This document shows positions 1-9,140 of a stretch of 64,000 nt of DNA, in pieces; the stretch's first letter is position 1; every line of letters begins with the position of its first letter. The notes under the pieces were generated by a model. That model was not told the origin of the DNA. It searched no databases and saw only the letters and a list, made by a program, of their open reading frames with translations. The position numbers and the translations under genes are program-made. The stretch spans positions 3,643,001-3,707,000 of the forward strand of contig NZ_CP030041.1 in the NCBI RefSeq assembly GCF_003260975.1. The letters are read 5' to 3'. Source of the stretch: Echinicola strongylocentroti. GTDB taxonomy: Bacteria > Bacteroidota > Bacteroidia > Cytophagales > Cyclobacteriaceae.

Positions 1-1179
1 GGCGAACTCGCCAATGTGCCTGATCCGATCCTGTTTGATTTTGTAAATATGCACATGTGGCAGACGGCTCTCTGGCCAAGTCGATTTACCTTGGTGTCCA
101 ACTTACTTAATGAAGAAGCGCGCTTTGATGCTGAAACGGATCTGGTAGAGAGAAAAGTCCTGAGCAACGGCCTTTTTTATGGCACCAATCAAGTGCAGCA
201 AGGAAACTTCTTCTTTACCGTTTACAGCAGGCCATACTTGGATCCTTCCTACAGTATCATGTTGGAGCTGCTGAACAGCTACCGGTTTACCGTGTCTGAT
301 CCAGGACAGAATTTTGCCATGCTCATGATGTCCAATCAGCAGCTCAATGACGCTGGATTTGTGTACGATCCAGGAGCCCGTGATGTGTGGACCTATAATG
401 GATCCGCTGCCCAGGCCTACGAACGGTTAATAAGAATGTTGGAAATGAGCATCATTAAGCTGGGAAGCTCGGAGGAATTGGAAGATATATCAGGTTCTGG
501 TATCGTGGAGACCTTGGGAGGAGAGTATATCCGTTATGAAAACGGGCAGTTTTTCGCCTCGGGAAATATCGATAGCGGCGAATACATCGACGTCAATGAA
601 AGTGAAACGTATGAAGCGGTAAACGGTCGTGATTTTTATACGGAAGGATTGGTTGCTTACACTGAAAAGGTGCTGGCAGAGATTATCCTGGAAACACCGC
701 AGTTTGCCAAATTTGCCGAATACCTAGAAAACTCAAGTATCTATAATGCTTCTACTTTACAGATCGAAGGCGTGTCTCCTGGGCAGTTTTTTACGGTGTT
801 GGTGCCTTCTGATGAAGCCATAGCTGCTGCGGTGGCCGCTGGCAAAATCCCCGCAGACCCCATGACGTCGGATGCAGCAGAGCGGGAAGCAATTACGGCC
901 TTCTTGAAGTACCATTTCGTGCCCAGAAATACCATTGTGCCCGACGGGAAGAAAATCGTAAGCGAAAACGGTGAGGAATTCAGTACACTTCTGGCCTCCT
1001 TGGACGGCGAAATCAAAGAGGTAGTGATCGACAACAGTGCCAATGGCTTCCAGCCTCCTTACACCATGACGGTAACGGACCTACAGGGCAATGTGGCCAA
1101 TGTGGACATTCCTAACAGTAATGTGCTGGGCAGCTATGCTGTGCTGCATCAGATTGATCGAGTTTTAGAAAGTAACTAA
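1..1179 (+). CDS. FAS1 (fasciclin) domain protein, 5' end outside window
   Basis: The reading frame is open from base 1 and ends with TAA at 1177-1179, so the gene starts upstream and the GTG at 16 is not the true start. The visible ~392 residues hold the end of one FAS1 domain, an insert, and a complete C-terminal FAS1 domain. The latter shows the family's signatures: FTVLVPSDEAIAAA near the middle and AVLHQIDRVLE at the end. FAS1 domains are extracellular adhesion folds that in some proteins bind carbohydrate or protein. The next gene, a SusC, begins 23 nt downstream, so it is probably the first visible gene of the operon reaching 14149. A surface lipoprotein helping SusC/SusD capture glycan is the likely role, but this is inferred from context, and the signal peptide cannot be seen. 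Confidence 0.85.
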   Translation, partial: GELANVPDPILFDFVNMHMWQTALWPSRFTLVSNLLNEEARFDAETDLVERKVLSNGLFYGTNQVQQGNFFFTVYSRPYLDPSYSIMLELLNSYRFTVSDPGQNFAMLMMSNQQLNDAGFVYDPGARDVWTYNGSAAQAYERLIRMLEMSIIKLGSSEELEDISGSGIVETLGGEYIRYENGQFFASGNIDSGEYIDVNESETYEAVNGRDFYTEGLVAYTEKVLAEIILETPQFAKFAEYLENSSIYNASTLQIEGVSPGQFFTVLVPSDEAIAAAVAAGKIPADPMTSDAAEREAITAFLKYHFVPRNTIVPDGKKIVSENGEEFSTLLASLDGEIKEVVIDNSANGFQPPYTMTVTDLQGNVANVDIPNSNVLGSYAVLHQIDRVLESN

Positions 1180-1202
1180 CCCCAATAACCAAAATATTTC
1201 TT

Positions 1203-4200
1203 ATGAAGAATTTTACAAAGAAACTGTTGTGGTTTGTCGTGGGGCTTACTTTGATCACTTCGGGGTATTCCCGGGCACAGCAACAGCCCGCCCAAACCTT
1301 GGAAATCGTCAAAGGAAAAGTCACTGACAAAGATGACGGCTCCACCATCATCGGTGCTACGGTGGTAGAGGTGGATCGAAATGATGAAAGAACGCTCCGC
1401 GGGGTAGCCACTGATGTGAATGGTGCTTTTTCCCTAAGGGTAAGCAGCAAGCAAAACCTCATCCGCATTTCCTTTATCGGCTATAAAACGGTGACCGTCC
1501 CCATTAATGGACAGTCGGAAATCAATGTCCCTCTCCAATTTCAGGTCAGTGATCTGGACGTGGCAGAGGTGACCGCAGAAAAGATGATCGATCAGGGCAT
1601 GATGAAAATCGATGAGCGTGACCTGACCTCCTCCGCCACACGAGTGGATGCAGAATTGCTCGAGGAGATGTCGGCCCTATCCATAGACCAAGCCTTGCAA
1701 GGACGAATGGCCGGTGTGGACATTGTGTCCAACTCAGGTGATCCGGGTGCTGGGATGTCCATTAGGATCCGGGGTACCACTTCCATCAACGGCTCATCAG
1801 AGCCACTGATCGTGGTGGACGGGATTCCTTTCCAGACCAACACCTCCTCTTTTGACTTTGCCAATGCCAATGAACAGGAATATGCGCAACTGCTGAACGT
1901 GGCACCGGCAGATATTGAGTCCATCACCGTACTACGGGATGCGGCGGCCACGGCACTGTGGGGCTCCAGAGGCTCTAATGGGGTGCTGGTGATCACGACC
2001 AAAAGGGGGAGCAAAGGCAAACCGACCATTACGTACTCCTTCAGGGGAGCCATGACCCAGCAGCCGGATCAGATTCCGATGCTCAGTGGTGATGAGTACT
2101 CGACCCTGATCGCTGAAGGCTTTATGAACAGCCGCGGAGTACCCCTGAATATCTCAGCAAACAAAGAATTTTCATATGATCCTAAAGACCCGTATTACTT
2201 CTATAATTATGGAAACAATACCGACTGGATCGATGAGATCACCCAAATGGGCTATATGTTTGACCATAACTTGGCCTTGTCTGGTGGTGGAGAAAAAACC
2301 AGGTACCGGGTGTCGGTCAATAAGAACAATTCGGAAGGGACTACCGTGGGGACAGGATTTGACCGTTTTGCGACCAGGATCAGCTTGGATTACCTCGTAT
2401 CGAAGAAAATCCGTGTGATGACGGACTTGGCCTACACCAAGTCGACTACGGACCGAAACTGGGTAAACGACAGTGACGGCCAAGACCGTGTGCGGGGCAT
2501 TGCCTATGAGAAGATGCCCAACATGTCTCCCTATGAGTACGACGAATTCGGTAACCTGACGCCAAATTATTTCTCTCCGGCCAGTAACATCCAGGGAGCT
2601 TTTCCCGGTACCTACAACCCATTGGCACTGGCCAATGAAGCCACGAACAGAACAGAAAGTGACCGGATCATTCCGAAATTTACTTTGCAATACCACATTC
2701 GTCCTGACCTGATGTTCCAGTCGGATGTAGCCTTTGATATCAATAATACCCAGAGAGAAAGCTTTTTGCCGCAGGTGGCCACTGGCCTTCCGATGAACAA
2801 CCAGAATGTCAATATGGCTTCTGGAAGCGACACGGATTTCCTGATTACCCAGACCTTCAACAAACTGTACTATACGCCAGAGTTGGGTGAGGATCACAGT
2901 TTGATGGCTATGCTGTTATTTACCACTTATGAAGGCAGAAGTGACGGGTATGCCGTGGGCACAACCAATTCCGCTTCCTCATTCTTGCAGGTACCAGGGA
3001 CGGTAAATAGGGATGACAATGTCTTCCTTTCTTCTGGAACGAGTATCTCCCGATCTATCGGCATGGTGGCCAATGTGCAGTACGGCTTCTTGGACCGCTA
3101 TATAGTCAATGCCTCCATCAGAAGAGACGGAAGTTCCAAATTCGGTGAAAACCACCGATGGGGAACCTTCCCGAGTATTTCCGGTAGATGGAGGGTGTCC
3201 GGTGAGCCGTTTATGGAGGACTTGACCTGGCTGAACGAATTTAGCGTGAGGGCGAGTTACGGCGAGAGTGGCAATACACCAAGACAGGATTATGTACACT
3301 TCAGCACCTTCTCTAACCTGAACTGGAACTACCTCGGGGAGACAGGCGTAGTGCCCAATAACCTGGAGCTGACCAACTTCAAATGGGAAAATGTAGCCCA
3401 GACCAATCTAGGGTTTAATTTGGAAGTCATTGAAAGTAGGATTATCGTCGGTTTTGACTGGTACCAAAAGCGTACTTCCGACCTCTTCTTGGATAACCTC
3501 CGCATCCCTAGTACCACCGGTTATTCGGCTATCAACATGAACATTGGCACGATGGATAACAGGGGCTGGGAGCTGTCGGTGTTTACCACTCCTTACCAAA
3601 AGGGAGACCTGAAGATCAACTTTGATTTTAACGTAGCCAGAAACAAGAATATCATCCAATCCATTTCGGAACTGTACCAAACAGACAACCTGGAAGCGAT
3701 GCAGTCCAATGGTAACTATTTCGTGACCATCCAGGAAGGCAATCCACTGGGCTCTTTCTATGGTTTCAAATACAAAGGCGTCTATTCTGACGGAGAAGCG
3801 ACCATGGCGACAGATGGCAATGGCAATGTCATCACCGGTCCCAATGGCGACCCGGTCCCGATGATGTTTACCTATCCGACCATTGCCTACGAATTCCAGC
3901 CTGGTGATGCCATGTACGAGGATATCAACCATGATGGCAATATCGATTATAAAGACATCGTATGGCTGGGGGATGCCAATCCGAAATTGACTGGTGGCTT
4001 TGGGCCACGGGTGACCTACAAAAACCTCCAAGTATCCGGGTATTTCAATTTCCGCTATGGTGTGGATATCGTGAACAGTACCAAGATGCAGACAGAGAAT
4101 ATGTACGGATATGGCAATCAAAACAAGGCAGTGCTCAATCGATGGAGAAGGCCGGGGGATCAGACGGACATGCCACGCGCACTGATCGGTAATGGCTATA

Positions 4201-4487
4201 ACTGGCTGGGCTCTGACAGGTATGTGGAAGACGGTTCATTTATGCGTTTCAGGACATTGACGGTTCGCTACGCCATGCCAAGACCATTTCTGGACAGAAC
4301 AGGGCTGGGCGACCTGAGCTTTTACCTGACTGCAGAGAACCTGTACACTTGGACCAACTATACCGGCCAAGACCCGGAAGTAGGACTGACAAGTTCCAAT
4401 GCCAATCGACTTTTCCAGATTGGTTATGATAATGCGCGGACACCACCTACGCAGACCTACACTTTGGGCGTAAACGTGCGGTTCTAA
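1203..4487 (+). CDS. SusC-family TonB-dependent outer-membrane receptor (pair 1)
   Basis: 1094 residues, typical of SusC/RagA TonB-linked outer-membrane channels that import oligosaccharides with a SusD lid. A signal peptide of about 25 residues is followed by a carboxypeptidase-regulatory-like domain (about 36-120, GKVTDKDDGSTIIGATVV), a plug domain (about 145-265, ending SRGSNGVLVITTKRG) and a long beta-barrel with the usual late loop GNIDYKDIVWLGDANP. The last residue is Phe (GVNVRF), as expected for an outer-membrane barrel. The usual VVVGYG segment before the plug is replaced by a longer linker (VAEVTAEKMIDQGMMK), so the plug entry is divergent. The SusD partner starts 24 nt after the stop, and FAS1 genes flank the pair. 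Substrate is not readable from sequence; the downstream lyases suggest rhamnogalacturonan oligosaccharides. Confidence 0.95.
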   Translation: MKNFTKKLLWFVVGLTLITSGYSRAQQQPAQTLEIVKGKVTDKDDGSTIIGATVVEVDRNDERTLRGVATDVNGAFSLRVSSKQNLIRISFIGYKTVTVPINGQSEINVPLQFQVSDLDVAEVTAEKMIDQGMMKIDERDLTSSATRVDAELLEEMSALSIDQALQGRMAGVDIVSNSGDPGAGMSIRIRGTTSINGSSEPLIVVDGIPFQTNTSSFDFANANEQEYAQLLNVAPADIESITVLRDAAATALWGSRGSNGVLVITTKRGSKGKPTITYSFRGAMTQQPDQIPMLSGDEYSTLIAEGFMNSRGVPLNISANKEFSYDPKDPYYFYNYGNNTDWIDEITQMGYMFDHNLALSGGGEKTRYRVSVNKNNSEGTTVGTGFDRFATRISLDYLVSKKIRVMTDLAYTKSTTDRNWVNDSDGQDRVRGIAYEKMPNMSPYEYDEFGNLTPNYFSPASNIQGAFPGTYNPLALANEATNRTESDRIIPKFTLQYHIRPDLMFQSDVAFDINNTQRESFLPQVATGLPMNNQNVNMASGSDTDFLITQTFNKLYYTPELGEDHSLMAMLLFTTYEGRSDGYAVGTTNSASSFLQVPGTVNRDDNVFLSSGTSISRSIGMVANVQYGFLDRYIVNASIRRDGSSKFGENHRWGTFPSISGRWRVSGEPFMEDLTWLNEFSVRASYGESGNTPRQDYVHFSTFSNLNWNYLGETGVVPNNLELTNFKWENVAQTNLGFNLEVIESRIIVGFDWYQKRTSDLFLDNLRIPSTTGYSAINMNIGTMDNRGWELSVFTTPYQKGDLKINFDFNVARNKNIIQSISELYQTDNLEAMQSNGNYFVTIQEGNPLGSFYGFKYKGVYSDGEATMATDGNGNVITGPNGDPVPMMFTYPTIAYEFQPGDAMYEDINHDGNIDYKDIVWLGDANPKLTGGFGPRVTYKNLQVSGYFNFRYGVDIVNSTKMQTENMYGYGNQNKAVLNRWRRPGDQTDMPRALIGNGYNWLGSDRYVEDGSFMRFRTLTVRYAMPRPFLDRTGLGDLSFYLTAENLYTWTNYTGQDPEVGLTSSNANRLFQIGYDNARTPPTQTYTLGVNVRF

Positions 4488-4511
4488 TTTGATCATTAAA
4501 AAGAAAGAAAG

Positions 4512-5999
4512 ATGTTTAAAAAATATATATCCTATACGTTGCTTGCACTGATGATCGTGGCAGGTACCAGCTGTGACAGTTGGCTGGACCAACGTCCACA
4601 AAACGGTGTGGTAAAGCAGGATTTTTGGAAGACCAAGGAGCAGGTGCGCTCGGCCTTGATGGGAGCATATGCCTCGCTGAACGGGAATTATAGAGGATAC
4701 CACCTGCCTGAGCGGATGTTCCTTTGGGGAGAGTTGAGAGGTTATATGATTGCGCCCAGCACGGGAGCAGGCTTTAATGACATTCAAGTGGTGTTTGGCA
4801 ATATCCAGTCCACCAATTCCATCGCAGATTGGGCGGGGTTTTATGGTACCATTAACCTGTGCAGTAATGTGATCGATAATGGCCCCGGAGCTTTGGCAAC
4901 CGATGAGACCTTCAAAGAGGAAGACCTCAACAACTACGTGGCAGAAGCTCGGGCACTTCGGGCGCTGATGTACTTCTATCTAGTGCGGACATTTGGCGAA
5001 GTGCCATTGTCCATAGAGGCGGTGGATAGTGACGAAGACCAGCTTACCATTGCCAAGTCCTCCCAAGCAGAGGTGCTGGAGCAGATTGTGATAGATCTCG
5101 AAATGGCGGAGGCCGACATCTTTGAGCAGCACGAAACACCTCAGGCCAGTAAGGGCAGGATGACCCGCTATGCGGTGAATGCCTTACAAGCTGACGTGTA
5201 CCTGTGGATGCAAAACTATGAAGCCGCCGCCGCCGCCGCTGACAAGGTGCTGGCTGGGCCTTATGCCTTGGTGGATCAGGAAAACTGGATGGGGAGGCTT
5301 TTTGTGGAAGGGAATTCCGTGGAAAGTATTTTCGAAATCCAATACGAAGCACCGCAGTCCAATACATTTTTTGACATGTTCAGTACCACTAGGGTTACCC
5401 GGTTTTTGGCCTATCCATCGGTACTGGAAGAGACTTTTGGGTTTAGTATTGACAGACCAGAAGAGGTGGATTTGAGAAGTATCGACGCTTCGTTGAAAAG
5501 CAGCGGTGAAATATGGAAATACATTGGGATAAGTGAAACCCAGCGACGTGAGCCTACCGACTCGTATGCTAACTGGATCGTTTATCGGCTCGCCGATGTG
5601 ATGCTGATGAAGGCCGAAGCGCTGTCCCAAATCGGAAGAGGAGAAGAAGCACTGGAAATCGTGGCGGAGATCAGGGAAAGAGGCGGAGCCATACAGGCTA
5701 CCGAGGAGAGCCCTTCCCCATCCAGTGCCAATGATGTCATCCGCTATGTCTTACGCGAAAGGGCCAGGGAGCTGGCCTTTGAAGGGAAATGGTGGTTTGA
5801 CCTGTTGAGGGTATCCAAGATGGACGATTATGCCAATCTGGATTTGATGTTGGATGCGGCCATTACCAATGCGCCGGAAACCAATCTGAGCACGATTTTG
5901 AACCAGCTGAGGGATACACGGAGCCATTATCTTCCCATTTATAATGTGGAGCTGAATGCCAATCCGCTGCTGGAGCAGAATCCTTACTACCTCAAATAA
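4512..5999 (+). CDS. SusD-family glycan-binding lipoprotein (pair 1)
   Basis: 495 residues. The N-terminus is a lipoprotein signal with Cys at residue 21 (AGTSCDSWLD), giving a mature protein tethered to the outer membrane surface. The WLDQRPQNGVVKQDFWKT start and the first helical pair (SALMGAYASLNG) are typical of SusD/RagB proteins, as are the ARALRALMYFYLVRTFGEVPL helices near 150 and the RERARELAFEGKWWFDLLRV segment near 420. It should form the lid of the preceding SusC and bind incoming oligosaccharide. It lies 24 nt after SusC and 17 nt before a FAS1 gene, so all are probably co-transcribed. Ligand is unknown. Family assignment is secure. Confidence 0.95.
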   Translation: MFKKYISYTLLALMIVAGTSCDSWLDQRPQNGVVKQDFWKTKEQVRSALMGAYASLNGNYRGYHLPERMFLWGELRGYMIAPSTGAGFNDIQVVFGNIQSTNSIADWAGFYGTINLCSNVIDNGPGALATDETFKEEDLNNYVAEARALRALMYFYLVRTFGEVPLSIEAVDSDEDQLTIAKSSQAEVLEQIVIDLEMAEADIFEQHETPQASKGRMTRYAVNALQADVYLWMQNYEAAAAAADKVLAGPYALVDQENWMGRLFVEGNSVESIFEIQYEAPQSNTFFDMFSTTRVTRFLAYPSVLEETFGFSIDRPEEVDLRSIDASLKSSGEIWKYIGISETQRREPTDSYANWIVYRLADVMLMKAEALSQIGRGEEALEIVAEIRERGGAIQATEESPSPSSANDVIRYVLRERARELAFEGKWWFDLLRVSKMDDYANLDLMLDAAITNAPETNLSTILNQLRDTRSHYLPIYNVELNANPLLEQNPYYLK

Positions 6000-6016
6000 A
6001 CCTAAAATAATCGAAC

Positions 6017-7720
6017 ATGAAGACGTTTAAGATAAATACCTTATGGAACATAAGAAGCAGCATTGTGGTGCTTGTTTTGCTAGGCTTGGTGGCAGTAGGT
6101 TGTGAGTTTGACCCTCCGTCCAATATCAACATCACGGAGGATACCAATATCAGCGGTTACCTGAGACAGCATCCGGACGAGTTCAGCAATCTTTCCCGGA
6201 TCCTGGAAATCTCCAATACCGAGGGCTTTTTGGGTACGTATGGAACGTATACCTTCTTTGCCCCTAATAATGAGGCGGTAGATGGTTATTTGGAAGAAAA
6301 CGGCCTTAGCCTGGATGGCCTTGGTGAGCAAGAAGCCAAGGATATCGTCCGCTTTCACCTGTTGTCAGATACGTTGTCCACGGCGGATTTTACGGATGGA
6401 AAGTTACCGGTCCCTACGGAGTACGGAAAGTACCTGGTGACGGGTGCGGAGTTTGCAGACGGAGAGACCTATACCCGGGTAAACAGACAGGCCAATATCA
6501 TCCAAAGCAACATCAAAGTGGGCAATGGCTTTGTCCATGCCATAGACAATGTGCTCTCACCGCCGACCAAAACCGGGGCACAGTGGCTGGAAGAAAACCA
6601 ACAGTATTCTATTTTTTCACAGGCGCTGAAAGAAACCGGCTGGTATGCTAGCCTGAATGTCGAAGAAGAAGGGCAGTGGTACACCATTCTGGCAGAATCA
6701 GACGAAACATTGGCCGCAGCAGGGTATGACTCCTACCAAGACCTTAAAGATGATTACTCCCAAACGGGAGATCCGACCAATCCTTCGGACAGTTTGAACC
6801 TATACGTGGCCTATCATGTGATCCCGGATATCAAGTTTATCGCAGACTTATTGACAGCCACAGCCCATCAAACAGAGGCACCTCAGGAAGTGGTGACCAT
6901 TAAGCTAGATGGTACGGACGTGCTGGTAAATGATGATACGTTCTTTGGCGTCCATGAGCCGGGGTCGCCGATTGTCCGCGCCCAAAGCGACAATTCCGTA
7001 ACCAATGGCGTCGTACACAGCGTGGAGGACCACTTTGCGATCAAGCTTCGTGCGCCAACGGCCGTGTATTGGGATGTGGCCGAGCAGCCGGAGATTCGTC
7101 AGCTGACGCAGGTTTTTAGAGTGCCTGGTGCACCAAACTATACGTTCAAACTTGGAGAATTGGCAGGGATGTCCTGGGAAGGAAATTATGTAGATGCCAT
7201 GGTAAATTATTACCCGCCTAGTCTTAACCAAGTTTATTATGCATTTGGAGACTATTTACGAATAGAGCTTCAAGGCAATCGTCTAACGGCGGCAGAAATC
7301 AAAACCCCCACCTTGGTAAAAGGAAGGTATAAACTCTGGATCTGTCATCATGGCGATAAATGGAACAACGGCTGTGAGCTGAAAGTCACCTTCAATGGAG
7401 AGGATATTCCTGGAGCGCGACTACTGGATACGACCATCAAGGCTCCCACGGATATGAACGAAGATGAGCTGGAGTCCAGGGGCTGGAAAGAATACCTGAC
7501 AGCCGGTTCCGACGGGGGCAGGATCATGGGCAGGTTTATCGGTACCATCGAAGTACCCACTACCGGAGAGCATATGCTTCGTTTTGATCGAGTGACCGGT
7601 ATCGGGAGAAGTAGTGGTGGTCTGTGGCTGGATATGATCCACTTCATCCCAGAAGGTGATAACCAGGTCTATCCCAAGTTTGCCATTGATGGCTCACCGG
7701 TATATGAAGGGGAGGAATAA
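6017..7720 (+). CDS. FAS1 lipoprotein with C-terminal beta-sandwich domain
   Basis: 567 residues. A hydrophobic signal ends at GLVAVGC (Cys about residue 29), indicating a lipoprotein. Two FAS1 domains follow (about 45-180 and 190-345). The first carries TYTFFAPNNEAVDGYLEENG and ends GFVHAIDNVL; the second ends NGVVHSVEDHFAI. The remaining ~220 residues resemble a carbohydrate-binding beta-sandwich and finish with GGLWLDMIHFIPEG, a pattern seen at the end of galactose-binding-like modules. This C-terminal part may belong to a DUF5108-like family, but I am recalling that name only. Together with the next gene it occupies the place where SusE/SusF-type surface glycan-binding proteins usually sit, so a glycan-capture role is plausible. 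It has no catalytic motif. Confidence 0.85.
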   Translation: MKTFKINTLWNIRSSIVVLVLLGLVAVGCEFDPPSNINITEDTNISGYLRQHPDEFSNLSRILEISNTEGFLGTYGTYTFFAPNNEAVDGYLEENGLSLDGLGEQEAKDIVRFHLLSDTLSTADFTDGKLPVPTEYGKYLVTGAEFADGETYTRVNRQANIIQSNIKVGNGFVHAIDNVLSPPTKTGAQWLEENQQYSIFSQALKETGWYASLNVEEEGQWYTILAESDETLAAAGYDSYQDLKDDYSQTGDPTNPSDSLNLYVAYHVIPDIKFIADLLTATAHQTEAPQEVVTIKLDGTDVLVNDDTFFGVHEPGSPIVRAQSDNSVTNGVVHSVEDHFAIKLRAPTAVYWDVAEQPEIRQLTQVFRVPGAPNYTFKLGELAGMSWEGNYVDAMVNYYPPSLNQVYYAFGDYLRIELQGNRLTAAEIKTPTLVKGRYKLWICHHGDKWNNGCELKVTFNGEDIPGARLLDTTIKAPTDMNEDELESRGWKEYLTAGSDGGRIMGRFIGTIEVPTTGEHMLRFDRVTGIGRSSGGLWLDMIHFIPEGDNQVYPKFAIDGSPVYEGEE

Positions 7721-7758
7721 TGGGCTTTCAGAGATTAATAATCCAAATCGCAACTACA

Positions 7759-9123
7759 ATGAATAAAAGATATAGATACTTCTTGCTTTGCCTTGTAGCC
7801 TTAGGGCTGTTTTCCTGCTCCGACCAGTGGGCAGACCATAACGAGGCCTCGCAAGACCTGAACAATAACTTGGTGCAAATGATCCGCGCAGATGCGGATC
7901 TAAGCACCTTTGCATCACTGCTGGAGCAGAGCGGGCTGGACAAGCAGGTGGCATCCGGTTCCTATTCGGTCTGGGCGCCCAGCAATGCCGCCCTGCAGAA
8001 TTTACCGGAGAGCATTATCGGAAACGAGGAAGCGCTCAGGACCTTTGTGGGTAACCACATCGGTTACCAGCAGCGTCTCAGCTACCAAGCCGAAGAGGCT
8101 CCCATCCGGGTAAAAATGCTCAATGACAAAGTCAATGTACTGCGCCAAAACAGCATTACTTCCGTGGATCAGACGGCCAGTTTTGACTATGCCGATCGCG
8201 TGTCCAAAAACGGCGTGCTCTATAAAATCGACAGCTACCTGGAGCCAAGGAAAAACGTCTGGGAGATCGTGCAGGAGCAGTCTGATAACCCTGTCAGCCA
8301 GTTGGTGACAGGGATGGCGGTAACCGACTCCCTGACCGATGAAACGTACAATTACTTTGAATATGACGTGGCGGATCTTGCCAATGAAGACAGTACCTAC
8401 ACGTTTTTTCTCTTGAGTGACAATGCCTATACGACATTCAAGTCGGCCATGGAGCCTTATTTTAAGGATACCCTGCCCGAAACAGAGATGCTTTCGATGC
8501 CCCTTTCATTGGGGCTTTCGAAGGACTTGGTGTTTACGACAGCTTATTATGACAATGTGCCGGATACGATACTTTCCGTGGACAGTGTTAAGGTGGCCTT
8601 TCACGAAGGTCAGGTGCTGGAAAAGATCAATGCCTCCAATGGCGTGGTCTATCTGATGGACGGGTTTGATTACAAGCTTTCGGACAAGATCCCCGAGATC
8701 AAAATCGAGGGAGAATATTATGATGGACTAAGCGATGGCTCCGGCCCGGTAAATATCCGTGCCAGAAGCTGGGCATCCAATATGCGTGACCTGCTGGTGA
8801 TCAATAGTGGTATCGCGGGGTACAGCGTAAGATACGATGTCCCTCAAGCGCACTCCACCAAATATGATATTTACTGGAGAGCGGTAAACGATGATTATAT
8901 CCCACGAACCAATGAACAGCGGATTGCCGTGGATTCGGTCCAAAACGAGTTGTTTTCCCTGATGTTTGTAGTGCCCAACACGTACGAGGAAGTGTATGTG
9001 GGACAGCATGAAGTACAGAATTACGGGGATTTAAGACTGCTGTTGCAGTCTTATCCTACGACCAGTAATGACTGGAATAGCTTGGTGCTGGATTATATAC
9101 GTTTGGTCCCGGTAGTTGAATAA
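7759..9123 (+). CDS. FAS1 lipoprotein, second of a tandem pair
   Basis: 454 residues from the ATG at 7759. An in-frame ATG at 7720 overlaps the previous stop but would put 13 polar residues before the signal. The 7759 start gives a normal lipoprotein signal ending LGLFSC. A first FAS1 domain (about 25-160) shows SYSVWAPSNAALQNLP and ends NGVLYKIDSYLEP; a second, more divergent one (about 165-310) ends NGVVYLMDGF. The C-terminal ~140 residues form a probable beta-sandwich ending SLVLDYIRLVPV, matching the end of the preceding protein. The shared layout suggests a tandem duplication followed by strong divergence. A surface glycan-binding partner of the adjacent SusCD pairs is the inferred role. 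Confidence 0.85.
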   Translation: MNKRYRYFLLCLVALGLFSCSDQWADHNEASQDLNNNLVQMIRADADLSTFASLLEQSGLDKQVASGSYSVWAPSNAALQNLPESIIGNEEALRTFVGNHIGYQQRLSYQAEEAPIRVKMLNDKVNVLRQNSITSVDQTASFDYADRVSKNGVLYKIDSYLEPRKNVWEIVQEQSDNPVSQLVTGMAVTDSLTDETYNYFEYDVADLANEDSTYTFFLLSDNAYTTFKSAMEPYFKDTLPETEMLSMPLSLGLSKDLVFTTAYYDNVPDTILSVDSVKVAFHEGQVLEKINASNGVVYLMDGFDYKLSDKIPEIKIEGEYYDGLSDGSGPVNIRARSWASNMRDLLVINSGIAGYSVRYDVPQAHSTKYDIYWRAVNDDYIPRTNEQRIAVDSVQNELFSLMFVVPNTYEEVYVGQHEVQNYGDLRLLLQSYPTTSNDWNSLVLDYIRLVPVVE

Positions 9124-9140
9124 ACCCAAAACAAGAAACG

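Noticed and set aside
2172..4121. Long minus-strand frames inside SusC pair 1
   Set aside because: They lie fully within a secure SusC gene, have no family features and show shadow-type composition.
7720..7761. Overlapping TAATG start suggesting translational coupling of the FAS1 genes
   Set aside because: The ATG at 7759 opens a normal lipoprotein signal; the overlapping ATG would add a polar leader.
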